Assembly (NCBI GenBank): GCA_021234155.1
Contig: JAJEKV010000028.1
Location: forward strand, 432,001-496,000
From: Isoetes taiwanensis
Taxonomy: Eukaryota > Streptophyta > Lycopodiopsida > Isoetales > Isoetaceae
Reading direction: 5' to 3'
Length of the DNA: 64,000 nt
Below the pieces are notes generated by a model. It worked only from the letters and a program-made list of their open reading frames with translations, had not been told where the DNA came from and did not search any database. This document shows positions 43,856-54,679 of the stretch, piece after piece; the stretch's first letter is position 1, and each line of letters starts with the position of its first letter. Position numbers and translations under genes: made by a program.

Positions 43856-44788
43856 ATGCCCAAGGGAAGTAAGAAGGATATCCCACCAAGCTCCATCGTA
43901 ACAAGAAGGGGACCCGTGAGTCAATCTTTGGGCTCAAAATTGCATCAAGATTCAATTTCGTTTTCAGATTTGGGAGCAGATTTGGGGTGTAATTCTCAGA
44001 TCCAGGAGGTTTTGATTTCATTTACCAATCTAGAAGGTAATCCAATTTCGTTTTTTAAATTGAAGAGAGATTCAATTTCGTTTTTCCAATTTCAAGAAAC
44101 TCAAGAAGAGGCAGAGATGGCTGTATTACCACCGATGGTGTGGGGTTTTCAGACAATGGGGATTCCAAAGTTTGATAATCTGGTAGATCGGGATCCTTTG
44201 AAGCATATTATGAAGTTTGAGAGGTATTGCCAGCAATGTAAGTTACCGGCTGCTGATTACTTGCTTTGGTTTCATAGTTCTTTGCAAGATTTAGTGGAGG
44301 AATGGGCACAAACGCAGCCAGATACCATGACATATCAGGAATTAAAGGAAGCTTTCATTGCTAATTATCAAGAAGTTCATGGTAAGGATAAGACTATGGA
44401 AAGGTGGACAAATTTCACACAAAAGGAAGATGAATCAATTAGAGAGTATAATCAGAGGTACATTGCGATTCTCAAAGCCGTGGTTCATTGGAAGATTGCA
44501 AGGAATGATGAAATGGATATTCAATGGTATGTAAAGGGGCTGAAACGAGCTATTGCTCATAAGGTGAAGGCTAAACAGCCTACCACATTACTAGAGGCAC
44601 AAAAGTATGCTCTCAAGGCTGAAGATAAGTTGGGATACATTCATGAAGTTGCTGCTCCAGAGCATAAAACAGAGGATATTGCAGCCAAGATTTCTAAGCT
44701 TACAATTGGTGAGAAGCCAAGGGAGGTGCAGTTTATTACTAGTATTGTGGGTCTATTGGACATTCTGATGCTACATGTAGATTGCTGA
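43856..44788 (+). CDS. Gag capsid protein of the non-autonomous LTR element
   Basis: A 310-codon frame starting at ATG 43856. Residues 1-80 contain repeats of the type DSISF/NPISFF. Residues about 95-260 form a retrotransposon Gag domain: MGIPKFDNLVDRDPLKHIMK, WFHSSLQDLVEEWAQTQPD, ELKEAFIANYQEVHG, WTNFTQKEDESIREYNQRY. The end, VGLLDILMLHVDC, is in the wrong frame: in the next frame the same bases read CGSIGHSDATC, a zinc knuckle that leads into the following ORF. A frameshift, or programmed recoding near 44740, therefore separates the two frames. Gag would build particles that package the element RNA. Confidence 0.88.
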   Translation: MPKGSKKDIPPSSIVTRRGPVSQSLGSKLHQDSISFSDLGADLGCNSQIQEVLISFTNLEGNPISFFKLKRDSISFFQFQETQEEAEMAVLPPMVWGFQTMGIPKFDNLVDRDPLKHIMKFERYCQQCKLPAADYLLWFHSSLQDLVEEWAQTQPDTMTYQELKEAFIANYQEVHGKDKTMERWTNFTQKEDESIREYNQRYIAILKAVVHWKIARNDEMDIQWYVKGLKRAIAHKVKAKQPTTLLEAQKYALKAEDKLGYIHEVAAPEHKTEDIAAKISKLTIGEKPREVQFITSIVGLLDILMLHVDC

Positions 44789-46710
44789 AATTCTGCTCAA
44801 GATGCCAAATCAAGGGCCATAATGATCAAGAATGTAGAGAGAAGAGATTCTTTGAGAGGGCCAATCTGGTATTTGCTGTTATGCAACAAGCACCATCTAT
44901 TCCTATTCAACCAATGCAGGCACCACCTATCATACCACAAGTTCCAATGATGCCACAAGCTCCAATTGCCCAACAAGTTCCAATGGGTTCCACACCAATG
45001 GTGCAGCCAAAACAGGGATGGTATCCAAGTAAGGCTCATTTGTATTGCAAGTTATGTGATAAATTCAAGCATGATGAGAGTACTTGTTGGAAAATTCATG
45101 GGAAACCGGAATGGGCAACCAACAAGTATCCACCAAGGCAGCAAGTGTTTGAATCAGTACCTCTTTCTAATAATGATGTTCGCATTCAAGATGCAAAGTA
45201 CATTGAAAATTCTCAAGTTAAGGCTCTTATTGAGGAGCTTAAGAAGCAAGAGAAGGCAAAATCAGTAGTAAATTGTGGATTTGTTGAGGTAGACAATTAC
45301 CCATTTCAGCAAGAAGAAGAGATTGGAGAAGTAAATGCAGTTACAAGATCACTGGTGCAAGAACCAAGAGTAGTGCCAATTGCGGAGAAGACTAAGACCT
45401 CTTTTCCAAAGGCTTTGAAGGGACAAGCTTTGAAGGTATCAGCACCTAAGAAGGTGCAATTCAATGTGCTGCCCATAGAACAGTTTCAGTCTATAGAAGA
45501 AAATCAGCCCATAGTGATGCCTCCTATGGTGGATGAGGAAATTCAAAATGAAGATGATGTGATCAGCCAAGTTTTGGCCACTAAAGTTACACTTACTCTT
45601 GAGCAATTGATGCATTATTCTCCAAATTTGTTGCAAGAGTTAGGGGGAAGAACAAAATCAGAAATTTCAGTCCAACAAATCATCTCAAATGATACCAATA
45701 AGAGTAGAATGGAGCCACCAGCCTGGCAGTCCAAGGATCCAGGGCCATTTCTTTGCGATGTGAGTATTAACAGGTATTTAGTCAAAGGAGCAAACATAGA
45801 TACGGGCAGCGGAATGAATATAGATCATCCTCTAAAATCAAGCATGGATGGGACAAATAGAAATCAGGTAAATCTAATCACATCTCACATGGTTGAAGAG
45901 TATGAGCATGTTCTTTTATGTGAAAATGATAAGTTTGAGAATTGTCATGAGAAAGAAAGTGATAGATGCTTGAGCAGCCCTGAGTTTGAGACTTCTCACA
46001 CATATGAAACAATTTTGGATGATGATGAACCATTATTATGTGAGCTAGAAGTGGAAGACATTGATATTTTAGCATTTGACCACTCTGGAGATATGTTACA
46101 TGCTTATGAATTTAGTGACAGTAATGACAACAGTCCTCTTTATGAGACTTTCAGATTTGAGATATGTATACCAGCTGAGCAGGACTTTCACAAGCCTCAA
46201 ATGGAGAAATTTACTTGCTTTGATGGTTTGGCACTAAACCGTGAGCTAGAATTGCAAGTTTTTGATGCTTTGATGAATGAGGTGTACCTAGAATGGTTCA
46301 GACCTATGTTTCAGCATTGTAGCAGTCCGAAGAAGTCTGAGAATCAAGGAAAACTAGTTTCTTGCATGTTTGAGCATGGAAGTATAGAAGAGGTGAGTAA
46401 ATTTGAGCATGACTATGTGATAAAAGAAGGAAAATTGGACATGAGCAGCACTTTATCTCAATGTGCAGCAGCCAAAGATGCTTCTAAAGGTTTGTTTGCA
46501 CCATTTGAGACTAATAAGCTACCTGGAATATGTCAGTTTAGCAAGTTCTATTACATTACATCAGATTTGCCACATTGGTATGCTAGTGCAGTAATATTTG
46601 AGCAGGTTATTGGACTGTGGCTTGTTCTTTGGCCACACTTTTTGTTGTTACATGTTGTCTGCATTCTCCTATTTGGAAGATGTTTGCTTCAAAGGGTTGG
46701 AGTTGGTTGA
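44782..46710 (+). CDS. Zinc knuckle, protease-like and long acidic C-terminal protein of the non-autonomous LTR element
   Basis: A 642-codon frame overlapping the Gag frame by a few codons. Two C-x2-C-x4-H-x4-C knuckles are seen: CSRCQIKGHNDQEC (residues 6-19) and CKLCDKFKHDESTC (about 90-103). A Met/Pro/Gln-rich stretch lies between them. Near residue 340 is VKGANIDTGSGMNID, a protease-like D-T-G, which is plausible but without a clear downstream flap. From about 360 the protein is rich in Glu, Asp, Ser and Cys (DDDEPLLCELEVEDIDILAF), and the last 30 residues are strongly hydrophobic (LVLWPHFLLLHVVCILLFGR), a likely membrane segment. The usual polymerase is absent. I do not recognise the acidic part; its role is unknown. 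Confidence 0.75.
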   Translation: MLKFCSRCQIKGHNDQECREKRFFERANLVFAVMQQAPSIPIQPMQAPPIIPQVPMMPQAPIAQQVPMGSTPMVQPKQGWYPSKAHLYCKLCDKFKHDESTCWKIHGKPEWATNKYPPRQQVFESVPLSNNDVRIQDAKYIENSQVKALIEELKKQEKAKSVVNCGFVEVDNYPFQQEEEIGEVNAVTRSLVQEPRVVPIAEKTKTSFPKALKGQALKVSAPKKVQFNVLPIEQFQSIEENQPIVMPPMVDEEIQNEDDVISQVLATKVTLTLEQLMHYSPNLLQELGGRTKSEISVQQIISNDTNKSRMEPPAWQSKDPGPFLCDVSINRYLVKGANIDTGSGMNIDHPLKSSMDGTNRNQVNLITSHMVEEYEHVLLCENDKFENCHEKESDRCLSSPEFETSHTYETILDDDEPLLCELEVEDIDILAFDHSGDMLHAYEFSDSNDNSPLYETFRFEICIPAEQDFHKPQMEKFTCFDGLALNRELELQVFDALMNEVYLEWFRPMFQHCSSPKKSENQGKLVSCMFEHGSIEEVSKFEHDYVIKEGKLDMSSTLSQCAAAKDASKGLFAPFETNKLPGICQFSKFYYITSDLPHWYASAVIFEQVIGLWLVLWPHFLLLHVVCILLFGRCLLQRVGVG

Positions 46711-47161
46711 TAATTCCAGAAGGGGAATTGTTGTTAATCCTAGAAATGGAGAAGACCTCAGGCCTAGACAAGTGCTACTCTAAGGGATTTGGATTTGGCA
46801 TAGCTCCAATTACAGAGAATTGTGAAGAATTTTTGGGTTACAGCAGGTCGTTTTTCTGTAAAAACAGATTGTGACAGTTCCATAATACTTCATCTATCCT
46901 ACATCAAAAGATGCGTTTCGGCGATACGAATCCAACGAGCTATGGTGCAGGTCAAACGGAGTTCTGGAACTCAAGATATCAGCTTTCAAAGTTTGCCACA
47001 GTTACAAAGACTCTTTTTCGTCACTGTCATTCTGGACCAGTTTGTTTGTATTAGTCATTTGGATTTGAGGAGGGTGTAAATGTGTCATTTGGGGACATGT
47101 CCCAAAGACCATATGAGTTTGTTTTGTTGTGGGTTCTCCGCCACGGAGTGGCACATTTTCC
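46711..47161. other. 3' non-coding part of the LTR element interior
   Basis: No frame is supported. A purine-rich tract is not seen directly before the 3' LTR. Confidence 0.5.
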
Positions 47162-47175
47162 CACTGTGGTCGCCA
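47162..47175 (+). repeat. Inverted copy of the primer-site sequence at the interior 3' end
   Basis: CACTGTGGTCGCCA is the exact reverse complement of 43669-43682 and lies one base before the 3' LTR. Confidence 0.95.
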
Positions 47176-47176
47176 C

Positions 47177-47484
47177 TGTTGGGGTCGTCACCACTCACCA
47201 CACTTGTCACCACTCACCATATCATATACCGTATATAGAGTGATATACGCGCATGCACGCATGCAGGATATTTGCACGTATGCATTGTGGAGCCATTATG
47301 AGCATTGTATTATCTGAGCAGAGAGAGAGGAACAGAGAGACGGTGTATTGAGAGTGAGGATTTTGCTTGATCTAGCTATGGAGATGATGATTCTTTGTGT
47401 TGTGCATTGCCTTGATTTGATAGATTGAGCTTAGATTGTTGGGTTTTTCATCCTTCTTGCAAGGTTAGAGTTCAGGCTCTAACA
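47177..47484 (+). repeat. 3' LTR of the Gag-only element
   Basis: Same ends as the 5' LTR; 40 bases shorter, from two fewer 19-bp units and one fewer AG in the AGAGAG run. Confidence 0.95.
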
Positions 47485-47489
47485 CATGC
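47485..47489. repeat. Target-site duplication CATGC, right copy
   Basis: It matches 43313-43317. Confidence 0.93.
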
Positions 47490-47722
47490 ATTTATTCCAC
47501 TATACATTCGTCAGACCCTATCTTAACAAAATCATAAAGCACTAAGAACATATAAAATATCTTATCATCACTTCTTTTCTAAAGTATAAGTTACCTTTTT
47601 CTCGCGTCATATCCATCTCCCAATTCACAAGTTATGCTTTAATATTACATATGACGCAACCTGAATTTTTCAAATGAACAACATAAATCTAGATGGCATA
47701 AAAAATGTGGCCAAATAAGATT

Positions 47723-47759
47723 CCTAGGATGGATCCTATGATAGGCATATACTGGCCGA
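47723..47759 (+). repeat. Dispersed repeat block, copy 1
   Basis: It starts CCTAGGATGGATCCTATGAT and matches 48599-48635 at 36 of 37 positions. Confidence 0.85.
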
Positions 47760-48598
47760 AGTGGTGTTCTCATTGAGCTTTGTAAAACATTGAGTACAAA
47801 TGGATCCCTCACTAGGGGTAGATAAATTTGGAAATATGAACTTTAAATGCTCTGAAACTAGACAATCATCGAGAGCATGATGATACTAAAGAATACAACA
47901 TAAAAGATGGTTTTATCTGCCGCTTGGTCGATGCAAAAGGTGAGAAGACCTGGTGACTGCTTCTCATCGGGAAGAAGAACCACGCCTTCTTAGGTTCTTG
48001 AGGAAAACCCAAGCAAATAGTTGAAGCACGACCCTACACACTCTGGCAACTACAAGACTTTAAAAATCCTGCAGAGTCAAGGCTGAAAGAAAAATAACCC
48101 GTCAATGAGTTAGATGCCATAGGCAAGAAGACTCGGAGGCTCCAGGGCCACGCCAAGAAAGAAACAACAGCCGACCAATCGGGAACCGTCCGCGGAAAAT
48201 GACCCTCGCGGGAAAAACAACCAATTAGTGTTGTCTCGGAGGCTACATTGCCACGCCGAGAGAAAATGAAAAAGAGTTATGCCTCAGAAGCCATAGTGCC
48301 AAGCCGAGAAAGAGTAAACGAATAAGTATGCCTCAAAGGCTACAAAGCCACACTGAGAAAATGAAGAATGCAAATTTAAAGGACATAGAAAAGAAAACGA
48401 AATAACGAACATGATCAAATGCAAATAACCATCAAGGGAGGGAGGGTGAGGGAAACTGATAGGATAGAGAGAAAGGAGAAAGGAGAAATATAGCTCAAGA
48501 GAACGCCGATGATAGAACAATGAAGAGAGGCTAAATAAATAGGCGTCCCCATCCAAGGAATGTCGGTTCTATTGTTGTCGCAATAGAACCGTGGCACT

Positions 48599-48635
48599 CC
48601 TAGGATGGGTCCTATGATAGGCATATACTGGCCGA
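48599..48635 (+). repeat. Dispersed repeat block, copy 2
   Basis: It starts CCTAGGATGGGTCCTATGAT. The first 21 bases recur inverted at 11674-11694. Confidence 0.85.
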
Positions 48636-51249
48636 TAGAAGAGGAACAAACTCAAAAACTACTCAGCATGGAGACTGAAAAGAAGAAAAGCTAAACAGAA
48701 ATATAGTATAAAGAAAGGGAGAAACGAGTCTACAAGGGTCATGGGAAAAGAATGCACAGATAAGGCTGATGGGACAGCGGAACGAAATGGATCTAAAAAT
48801 GGCAACAACAAAGGCACAAGAATAGACAGAACATCGAAAGAGCCGATGGGATGAATGACGAGTGAAGAAGAACACATAGAAAGGAAGAACATAATACGGT
48901 AGAAAGGAGCCAGGTAAGTGGGAGCCAGAACAGATAGAGGCATGGGAAACAAGGCGACTAAGAAAACAGGCAAGTGAAGCAAAGTAAAAAGGTCGGAATA
49001 AAAGAGAGTGGAAAAGAAAAAGTGGAGAAGGTGGAAGGGGACAAAACTCAGCAGGAAAAGCGGACGGAAAAAAGGAATCAATGATCCACATCGCTAACGA
49101 ATAAACAATGAAAAACACACAGAACAAATGAATACATGGAACAAAAGGAAGGATAGAAACACGAACCAACAAGGAACTAAAGGAGCAAAAAGAAGTCAAC
49201 AAAATTGCCAAACAGAGAGTGAACAAAAAATGAGCTAGAGACCAGAAAAACATGACTAATATGGTGCCAAACGGGATGGACCAATAGGTGGGAAATTAAC
49301 AGTATCTAAAACTATACATAGAGGGAGCAAGGGCAACCGCAAAGGGTGAAAGTCAAGAACATAGAAACATTTAAAGGGAGCAAAGAGTACCCCGTGACAA
49401 ATGTAACACACAAATAAATCTACTGACAAAATGGAATAAACGAAAATAAAGGCATAAAGTAGAAAATAGATTTAATAGAAACAATGAGCAAATGAGGATA
49501 GAAAACAAATTGAGATAATGAAGCAATGGCGAGTGAATGGACTATATCGCAAAACAAGTTCATAGGAATACAAATAACTAGAATAATGAAATCAAGCAGG
49601 AGACTGGAGCAACTAGAGCAAAAAGACAATCATGATAAATAGACTAAGCGTATTAAAGGGATGCAAAAAGACACCAAGTAACCAACCAGAATAAAAGCAC
49701 AAAAAAAAGGGACCACTAGTGGGCAAATGGCACAAAGGGGTAACATCGGAAGCAAAAATCAAACAAGCAAAGGACTAGATGACGCTGGAGCCAATACATA
49801 CAAAGAGGCAAAGGAACTTATGAAAACCATGGAGCAAACACAGGGCAAAAAACCAAAAGGCCAATGGTTTAACAAAGTCAATGGGGTGAAAAAGGAACTA
49901 GCCAAGCAGACGGATAACAATGGAACCTATACGACCAACTAGACTAACCGCACACCTGGCACTGAGACGAGAAACCTACGTATAGAACAACCATAAGAGA
50001 GTATCAGAAATAGAGGAACAAACCGGAATACACGGTCCATCAATAGCACAAAACCTGCCCGAGAAATGCTGGAGGTAACTAAAGATGACCATAAGGAAGT
50101 ACGATGATAAAAAACAAAATCCACGAACAATATATAAGAGATCCCAAGCATGGATCAAGTGATCAAAATGGAGGGGAAGCATATATCAGATGAAACCAGA
50201 TAGGCACATGTACAAATCCTAAAGCACAATAAAACTATACAGTACTAGCATTATCTACCAGATGCATATGACCAAAATATGCATTAAAAAAACAGCACAA
50301 AATGTCGAAGGTCAAAGCAAACTATATGAATAAAACCATATAAGAATCGACGAAGTGAAAATATTTAATGCGAATCACCAATCAAATATACAAACAAGTA
50401 TGCTCACACCCCTTTCCTTTAAGTCAAGATAGCTATCACTCTCAATGTCATCTAACTGACAACATAGTATGTAAAAGATCTCGATCCAACTATGGCAAAC
50501 AGGAGTGTGATGAATTTTAAGAGGAATACGAATCAATGGTAGAAAGAACAGGAAAAATAGTGACCAGGTAACATGGCGACAATTGCACATGCAAAAAGCC
50601 AACTGAACATGAAGTATAGCAGCAAAAACAGAAGAACGAGTTTACAATGGTCAACAAGATGCCCAATGTGTCAATATCAAATTGAAGGAACCCATCAAAC
50701 AAGAAAACAAAGTGAAACTGATAGGAAATGGGATCGTAACAAGAGGAACATCGTACAAATGGAAGAAATAGAAGAGTTAAAGCCAACAAAGGGGACATAA
50801 TGGAATACATATGGTAAAAGGAACCAGCAATGCAAATGACATAATGCAATGTTTAATTGGAGCAACTACCATTTATTTTCTACATACTTTATTCTTCTGT
50901 TTTCGTAAATTGCACTTTAAAGGCATTTACAAATTATGATGCAAAAGGACACGCTGTGTTTGCTCCTTTTTTAACAAAATTAATTTTGGTTCTCCAATGT
51001 TAGAGTTAACTACCTTAAAACTGTCTTTTTTTCTTTTTTTATTTTTCTTTTAATCACATAGTTATAAAAGTGTTACTTTTTATGTGGTATTCTGAACACC
51101 AAGTGTTCAACAATCTTTCCTGCTCCCTATTTCGTCTCTTTTTTGAATTTTCCAGAATTTTCAAGAGTCTTTCAAACACACTTCTTAAATAAGTGCATTT
51201 CGTTTTAAACCTTGTTGCATAGAGAACCAACTTACTGATCTGAATCGAG

Positions 51250-52558
51250 CTAACACAGAGCAAATACAAAACTTGCAAATGCAAATCGAGAATCCGCGAC
51301 AAGGGCAAAGACAGGGAGATGTGGGAGGTCCACAAGTACTGAGAACAAATAGTGGGAGAAGCCATCAACGGGAATCTTTGCCCTAAACAGGTGTGCTCTC
51401 CTCGCCCAGTCACAGAGATCTATCCGGCAACACGCGTTTTGCACTGCATATAAAGCCTTCCAGCCTGCACTGGCTCTCCTCTCCACACACTCATCCCACA
51501 GCATGTTAGTAGTGAAATCAATTCCCAGATACTTGAAGCTCCGCACCATCTCCACTTCCTGTCCCCTGTAATATAACTCCGGGATAGGGTGTTGCGAGGA
51601 CAGGATCGCGAGAAGCTTAGTTTTGTGCAAGTTCTTTGTCATTCCGTTGCCCCACGTAACCCATCGAGGGCATCCAAATGCTGCCGTGATCCGCTGGCCG
51701 CGTGTGAGCTAGCAAAGCCATATCATCCGCATATAGTAACTGGCTCACAGAGGTCGCATCAGATAATTGCACCCCGACTCCCCCATGGTGCTGCATCCAC
51801 GTCTCCAAGCTATCAATGTACAACCCAAAAGCGTTGGAGACAACGGGCGCAGCCCCGCTTAACTCCCATAGTGCTAGCTACCGCCCGATCTTCATAAGGC
51901 GGTGCGGCATAAATCCCATCATAAAAGCTGGTGCACCCCATTACGCAACTCCTGTGGAACTCGCAATTCTTGCAACCTCTGCCACAGCATGTCTCTGGGG
52001 ACGGTATCATATGCAGTCTTAAAATCTACAAAGCAGCAATACAAGTCCTGTCGCGCATTCCGGCTTGCCTCCATCAACACTCTCAAAGTGAAGATATGGT
52101 CTGGATTAGTGGAGTGAGTCGGGCTTAAAGCCCGCCCGCCAATTGCCTGCACCCCTGCCTCCTCGGCCCACTTAGTAAGTTTCTTCTCCACCACCCCTGC
52201 CAGGAGCTTTGCAAACATCGAGCTTACCATAATCATCCGGTAATTCGCCGGCTCATCCCGTATTACCCGGCTTTATGAGCGGGAACAACCTTACTAACCA
52301 TCCACTCACGGGGAGCCCCTCGCTTCGAGCACGGTTAATGATCATCGTCGGGGCCCTACCACGGATGGGCCACCCCATTTCAACGGCTTCGACCTGCGGC
52401 CTCAGTAAATTCTTTGCCTTGCCATTCGCCGGATGCCCGAGACCTGCGCGGACATCCTCCCGCATGAGCCGCAAACCTCTCCTACCGATCAGGGACCACG
52501 GCATTAGCTCACGGGGGTCATATAACTCCCCGCAAGCGGTGCATCCATTGCTCCACAC
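51250..52558 (-). pseudogene. Reverse transcriptase part of the second LINE
   Basis: Successive minus-strand frames give the palm blocks. At 52558-52253 the read is GRAPTMIINRARSEGLPVSGW then PLIKPGN. At 52236-51919: KWAEEAGVQAIGGR, LYCCFVDFKTAYDTVPRDML with the first catalytic aspartate, then RVPQELRNGVHQLL. At 51823-51617: SVSQLLYADDMALLA with the Y-A-D-D pair. At 51642-51250: FKYLGIDFTTNMLWDE and the start of the thumb and connection. The C-terminal zinc region is missing. Catalytic residues are kept, but frameshifts inactivate this copy. Confidence 0.85.
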
Positions 52559-52828
52559 TTACATTTACCACCCGGCGCTTCTTGTATAACACCTTACGCC
52601 AAAAAGCTTTTGGCTCGCCATGAGCATGTCAAACAAGCGCTCTGGGTTTTACGCCATGTATCTCCCCTTCTTGACTTTTTAGGAAGAGCTTATAGTCTTG
52701 CGGGGCCGAGGCGCAGAATCCGTGGATCTATGACCAAGTGCAAACCGGCTCTTTAGAGCCTTGCAATCAACATCAAACCACGAAGTTCTCGGGAAAATGC
52801 GCGATGTCCCTCCTTGGAGGGCCCTTCT

Positions 52829-53794
52829 TCACCAAAGGAAGCCTCGGCGGCAAGCGGCGCCCTCACCGACCATGCACACTGCCTTGCGGTGTGTAGAAGC
52901 TATCAAACCCCTCAGAACTCCCGCACCAAACAACACATTCATACCGCCCCTCGCTACGATGGCGTGGGATGTATGGTAACCCTCCATGCCCCTTTGCGGT
53001 GTCTCCACTATTGAGTGCTCCCAATTCAGTGACATAAAGCGGGTAGTAATCGACAAAGCCTCCTCATCCCACGTGGCTTGTGCCAATGGAGAAGTGTGTA
53101 ACCATGTCAAGTCGCCATCTTTGGGCGAGAAGGTAATCCAACACACTAGCTCCCCATCCCGTCTGTCACTCCCCGCAAGTAACACCCCCGAAAGTGTGGC
53201 CATCGGCGCATACCATTACCAATTACCATGTCAAAAATCTGGCGAGCTGGACCAGCTACGCGCCAAATGGTCTAGCCACCATATCACGGGAGTGCGGGTG
53301 TATCTTTGAATAGCGGCTGTCTCAAGCCAAAGCGGATCAGCATTATCGTCACCTTGGAAGGTCACTGACTGCAACTGCGCCGTACGAGCATTGAAATCTC
53401 CAAGCAAAAACACCTGTCCCTACCGTCTATAGCGGTCTATGTCATCATACAGTTCCCTATATGGCATCTGGACATCTGTGTCTGCATCATGTACCTGGTA
53501 GAACTTAGAGCCTGCATGGGGAATGTAGCAGCTATCAAGAAACAATGGGACATGACCAGGCTCTAATACCATTACACACATGTAGCGGTTAAATGCATCA
53601 GACTTCTGAAGTGTGATCTTGCATGCTAAGGCGTCCCTAAAGTAGCAAGCCACTCCACCGTACCCGCGTCTGCCATGGTGCTCATTAGCAAGTGAGAAAT
53701 GCTGATATCCTCGAATGTCTGGCAATCGATGCCCTTCATACTCCCATGTCTTCTGCAGGAAGACGATGTCCATGTCTGTCGCGATATCATTCAA
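52829..53794 (-). pseudogene. Endonuclease part of the second LINE
   Basis: Frame 53794-53420 reads DIATDMDIVFLQKTWEYEGH, GYGGVACYFRDALACKI and MCVMVLEPGHVPLFLDSCYI. The metal-binding glutamate of the usual L-Q-E-T-W block is replaced by lysine (LQKTW). Frame 53413-53231 continues with FLLGDFNART, and 53203-52829 with LLAGSDRRDGELVC, DGDLTWLHTS and SLNWEHSIVETP (the final S-D-H block appears as L-N-W-E-H). The nuclease would be inactive. It joins ORF1 at about 53800, as in bicistronic LINEs. Confidence 0.8.
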
Positions 53795-53822
53795 GCCACT
53801 GTCCTTCTGCCATGGGAAGCCC

Positions 53823-54665
53823 CTACAATTCCAGGAAACAATGCGAAGACACTTTCCCTATGCTGACTGGCTGTGGACCCATCTGAGTGCCTGAGGATGC
53901 TGCTGTGGTTGGAATAACTCGGGCAGCCTGCTCACGAGACCCTGATGGATGTGCTGCAGTTGTGGAAGGCCTCAATCCGCCCTCTCCCTGGCCTGCCTGG
54001 CCTGATGCCCCTGGACCGCTCTGCCCCTGCGACGCAGCTGTTCGTGGGAGTGCTGCCTCCGCAACTGTCTGACGAGGAGGCACATATATCTTCATCTTGC
54101 CATTAACCAAACCAGCAGCCCCTCCAGCTTGTCGAATCTCTCTTATCTTGACCAACTCTTGGCTTCTTTCCCGTTGTTGCAGTGGCGTGAGATCCAGATC
54201 CAGGTATATGGACGTACCTTTCAAGCGACTGGTGCGTTGCAACAACAAAGATTTTGCCTCCCAATCCAAGACTGCAAACTTAACTAGCCGAGGTCTCATG
54301 CTCGGTCCTCCGACCCTGATTGGACTCTTGATAACCAAATACTGTACTTGGAGCTTTGCAAGTACCAGGGTGGTAAGCTTACCTGGCAAATCCTCACCTT
54401 GCTCCTCCGGCAATCCCCGCACAATAAGGTTGAGGCAGCGTGCCTGGATGTCTTGCTCCTCACGAAGTACCCGCCTGATTTCCTGAGCCACCTCGGCCTC
54501 TGGTATGGGGGGTGCTGGTGCAGACGACTGTGGTGCACTCCGGACTCGTTGCACCTCCATTCGGAGGTCCTGCATCTCTTGCTATAAGTGGGCCATATGG
54601 TTCTCTATATGTGAGCATCTTCCTGACATCTCCTGCCTGTCTGCCTTTGCTTCATCAATGGATTC
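53823..54665 (-). pseudogene. ORF1 of the second LINE (coiled coil and RRM-like domain)
   Basis: The main frame is 54575-53823, preceded by a further coiled-coil stretch (ESIDEAKADRQEMSGRCSHI) and one stop. The order is N-terminal coiled coil, an RNA-binding domain with LNLIVRGLPEEQGEDL, RPRLVKFAVLDWEAKSLLL and GTSIYLDLDLTPLQQRERSQ, then KIYVPP, and a Gly/Ala/Ser-rich C-terminus. This is the L1 ORF1p layout with coiled coil, RRM and C-terminal domain. It is nearly intact apart from the early stop, making it the best preserved part of this LINE. Confidence 0.8.
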
Positions 54666-54679
54666 AGAAGACTGAAAAT

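Larger units (their letters stand above)
43318..47484 (+). mobile_element. Non-autonomous LTR retrotransposon, 4167 bp, Gag plus acidic protein, no reverse transcriptase
   Basis: LTRs of 348 and 308 bp (TGTTGGGG...CTAACA) flanked by a perfect CATGC duplication. The interior encodes Gag with zinc knuckles and a protease-like motif, followed by a long acidic protein, but no reverse transcriptase, RNase H or integrase. It must therefore be mobilised by enzymes from another element. The two LTRs are nearly identical outside a variable minisatellite, so the insertion is fairly young. The ends of the interior are perfect inverted repeats of each other over 14 bases, which is unusual. Confidence 0.93.
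47490..51249. other. Purine-rich repeat region without genes
   Basis: The plus strand from about 47.9 to 50.8 kb is strongly biased to A and G; apparent frames on the minus strand are low-complexity Leu/Phe/Ser-rich shadows. It contains the dispersed blocks at 47723, 48599 and about 50249. 50860-51240 is T-rich and leads into the LINE end. Confidence 0.55.
51250..54675 (-). mobile_element. Second LINE, decayed, ORF1 to reverse transcriptase
   Basis: Read on the minus strand: ORF1 (54660-53823), endonuclease (53794 to about 52830), then reverse transcriptase (about 52558-51250). It differs from the leftmost LINE in protein sequence and is GC-richer. Numerous frameshifts and stops. The 5' end abuts an unrelated plus-strand gag fragment at about 54680. 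The 3' end after 51250 is truncated, with no tail recognised. Confidence 0.85.

Noticed and set aside
48284-50849. Several minus-strand frames of 70-196 codons
   Set aside because: They are Leu/Phe/Ser-rich low-complexity translations of a purine-rich repeat, overlap each other in different frames and lack any domain.
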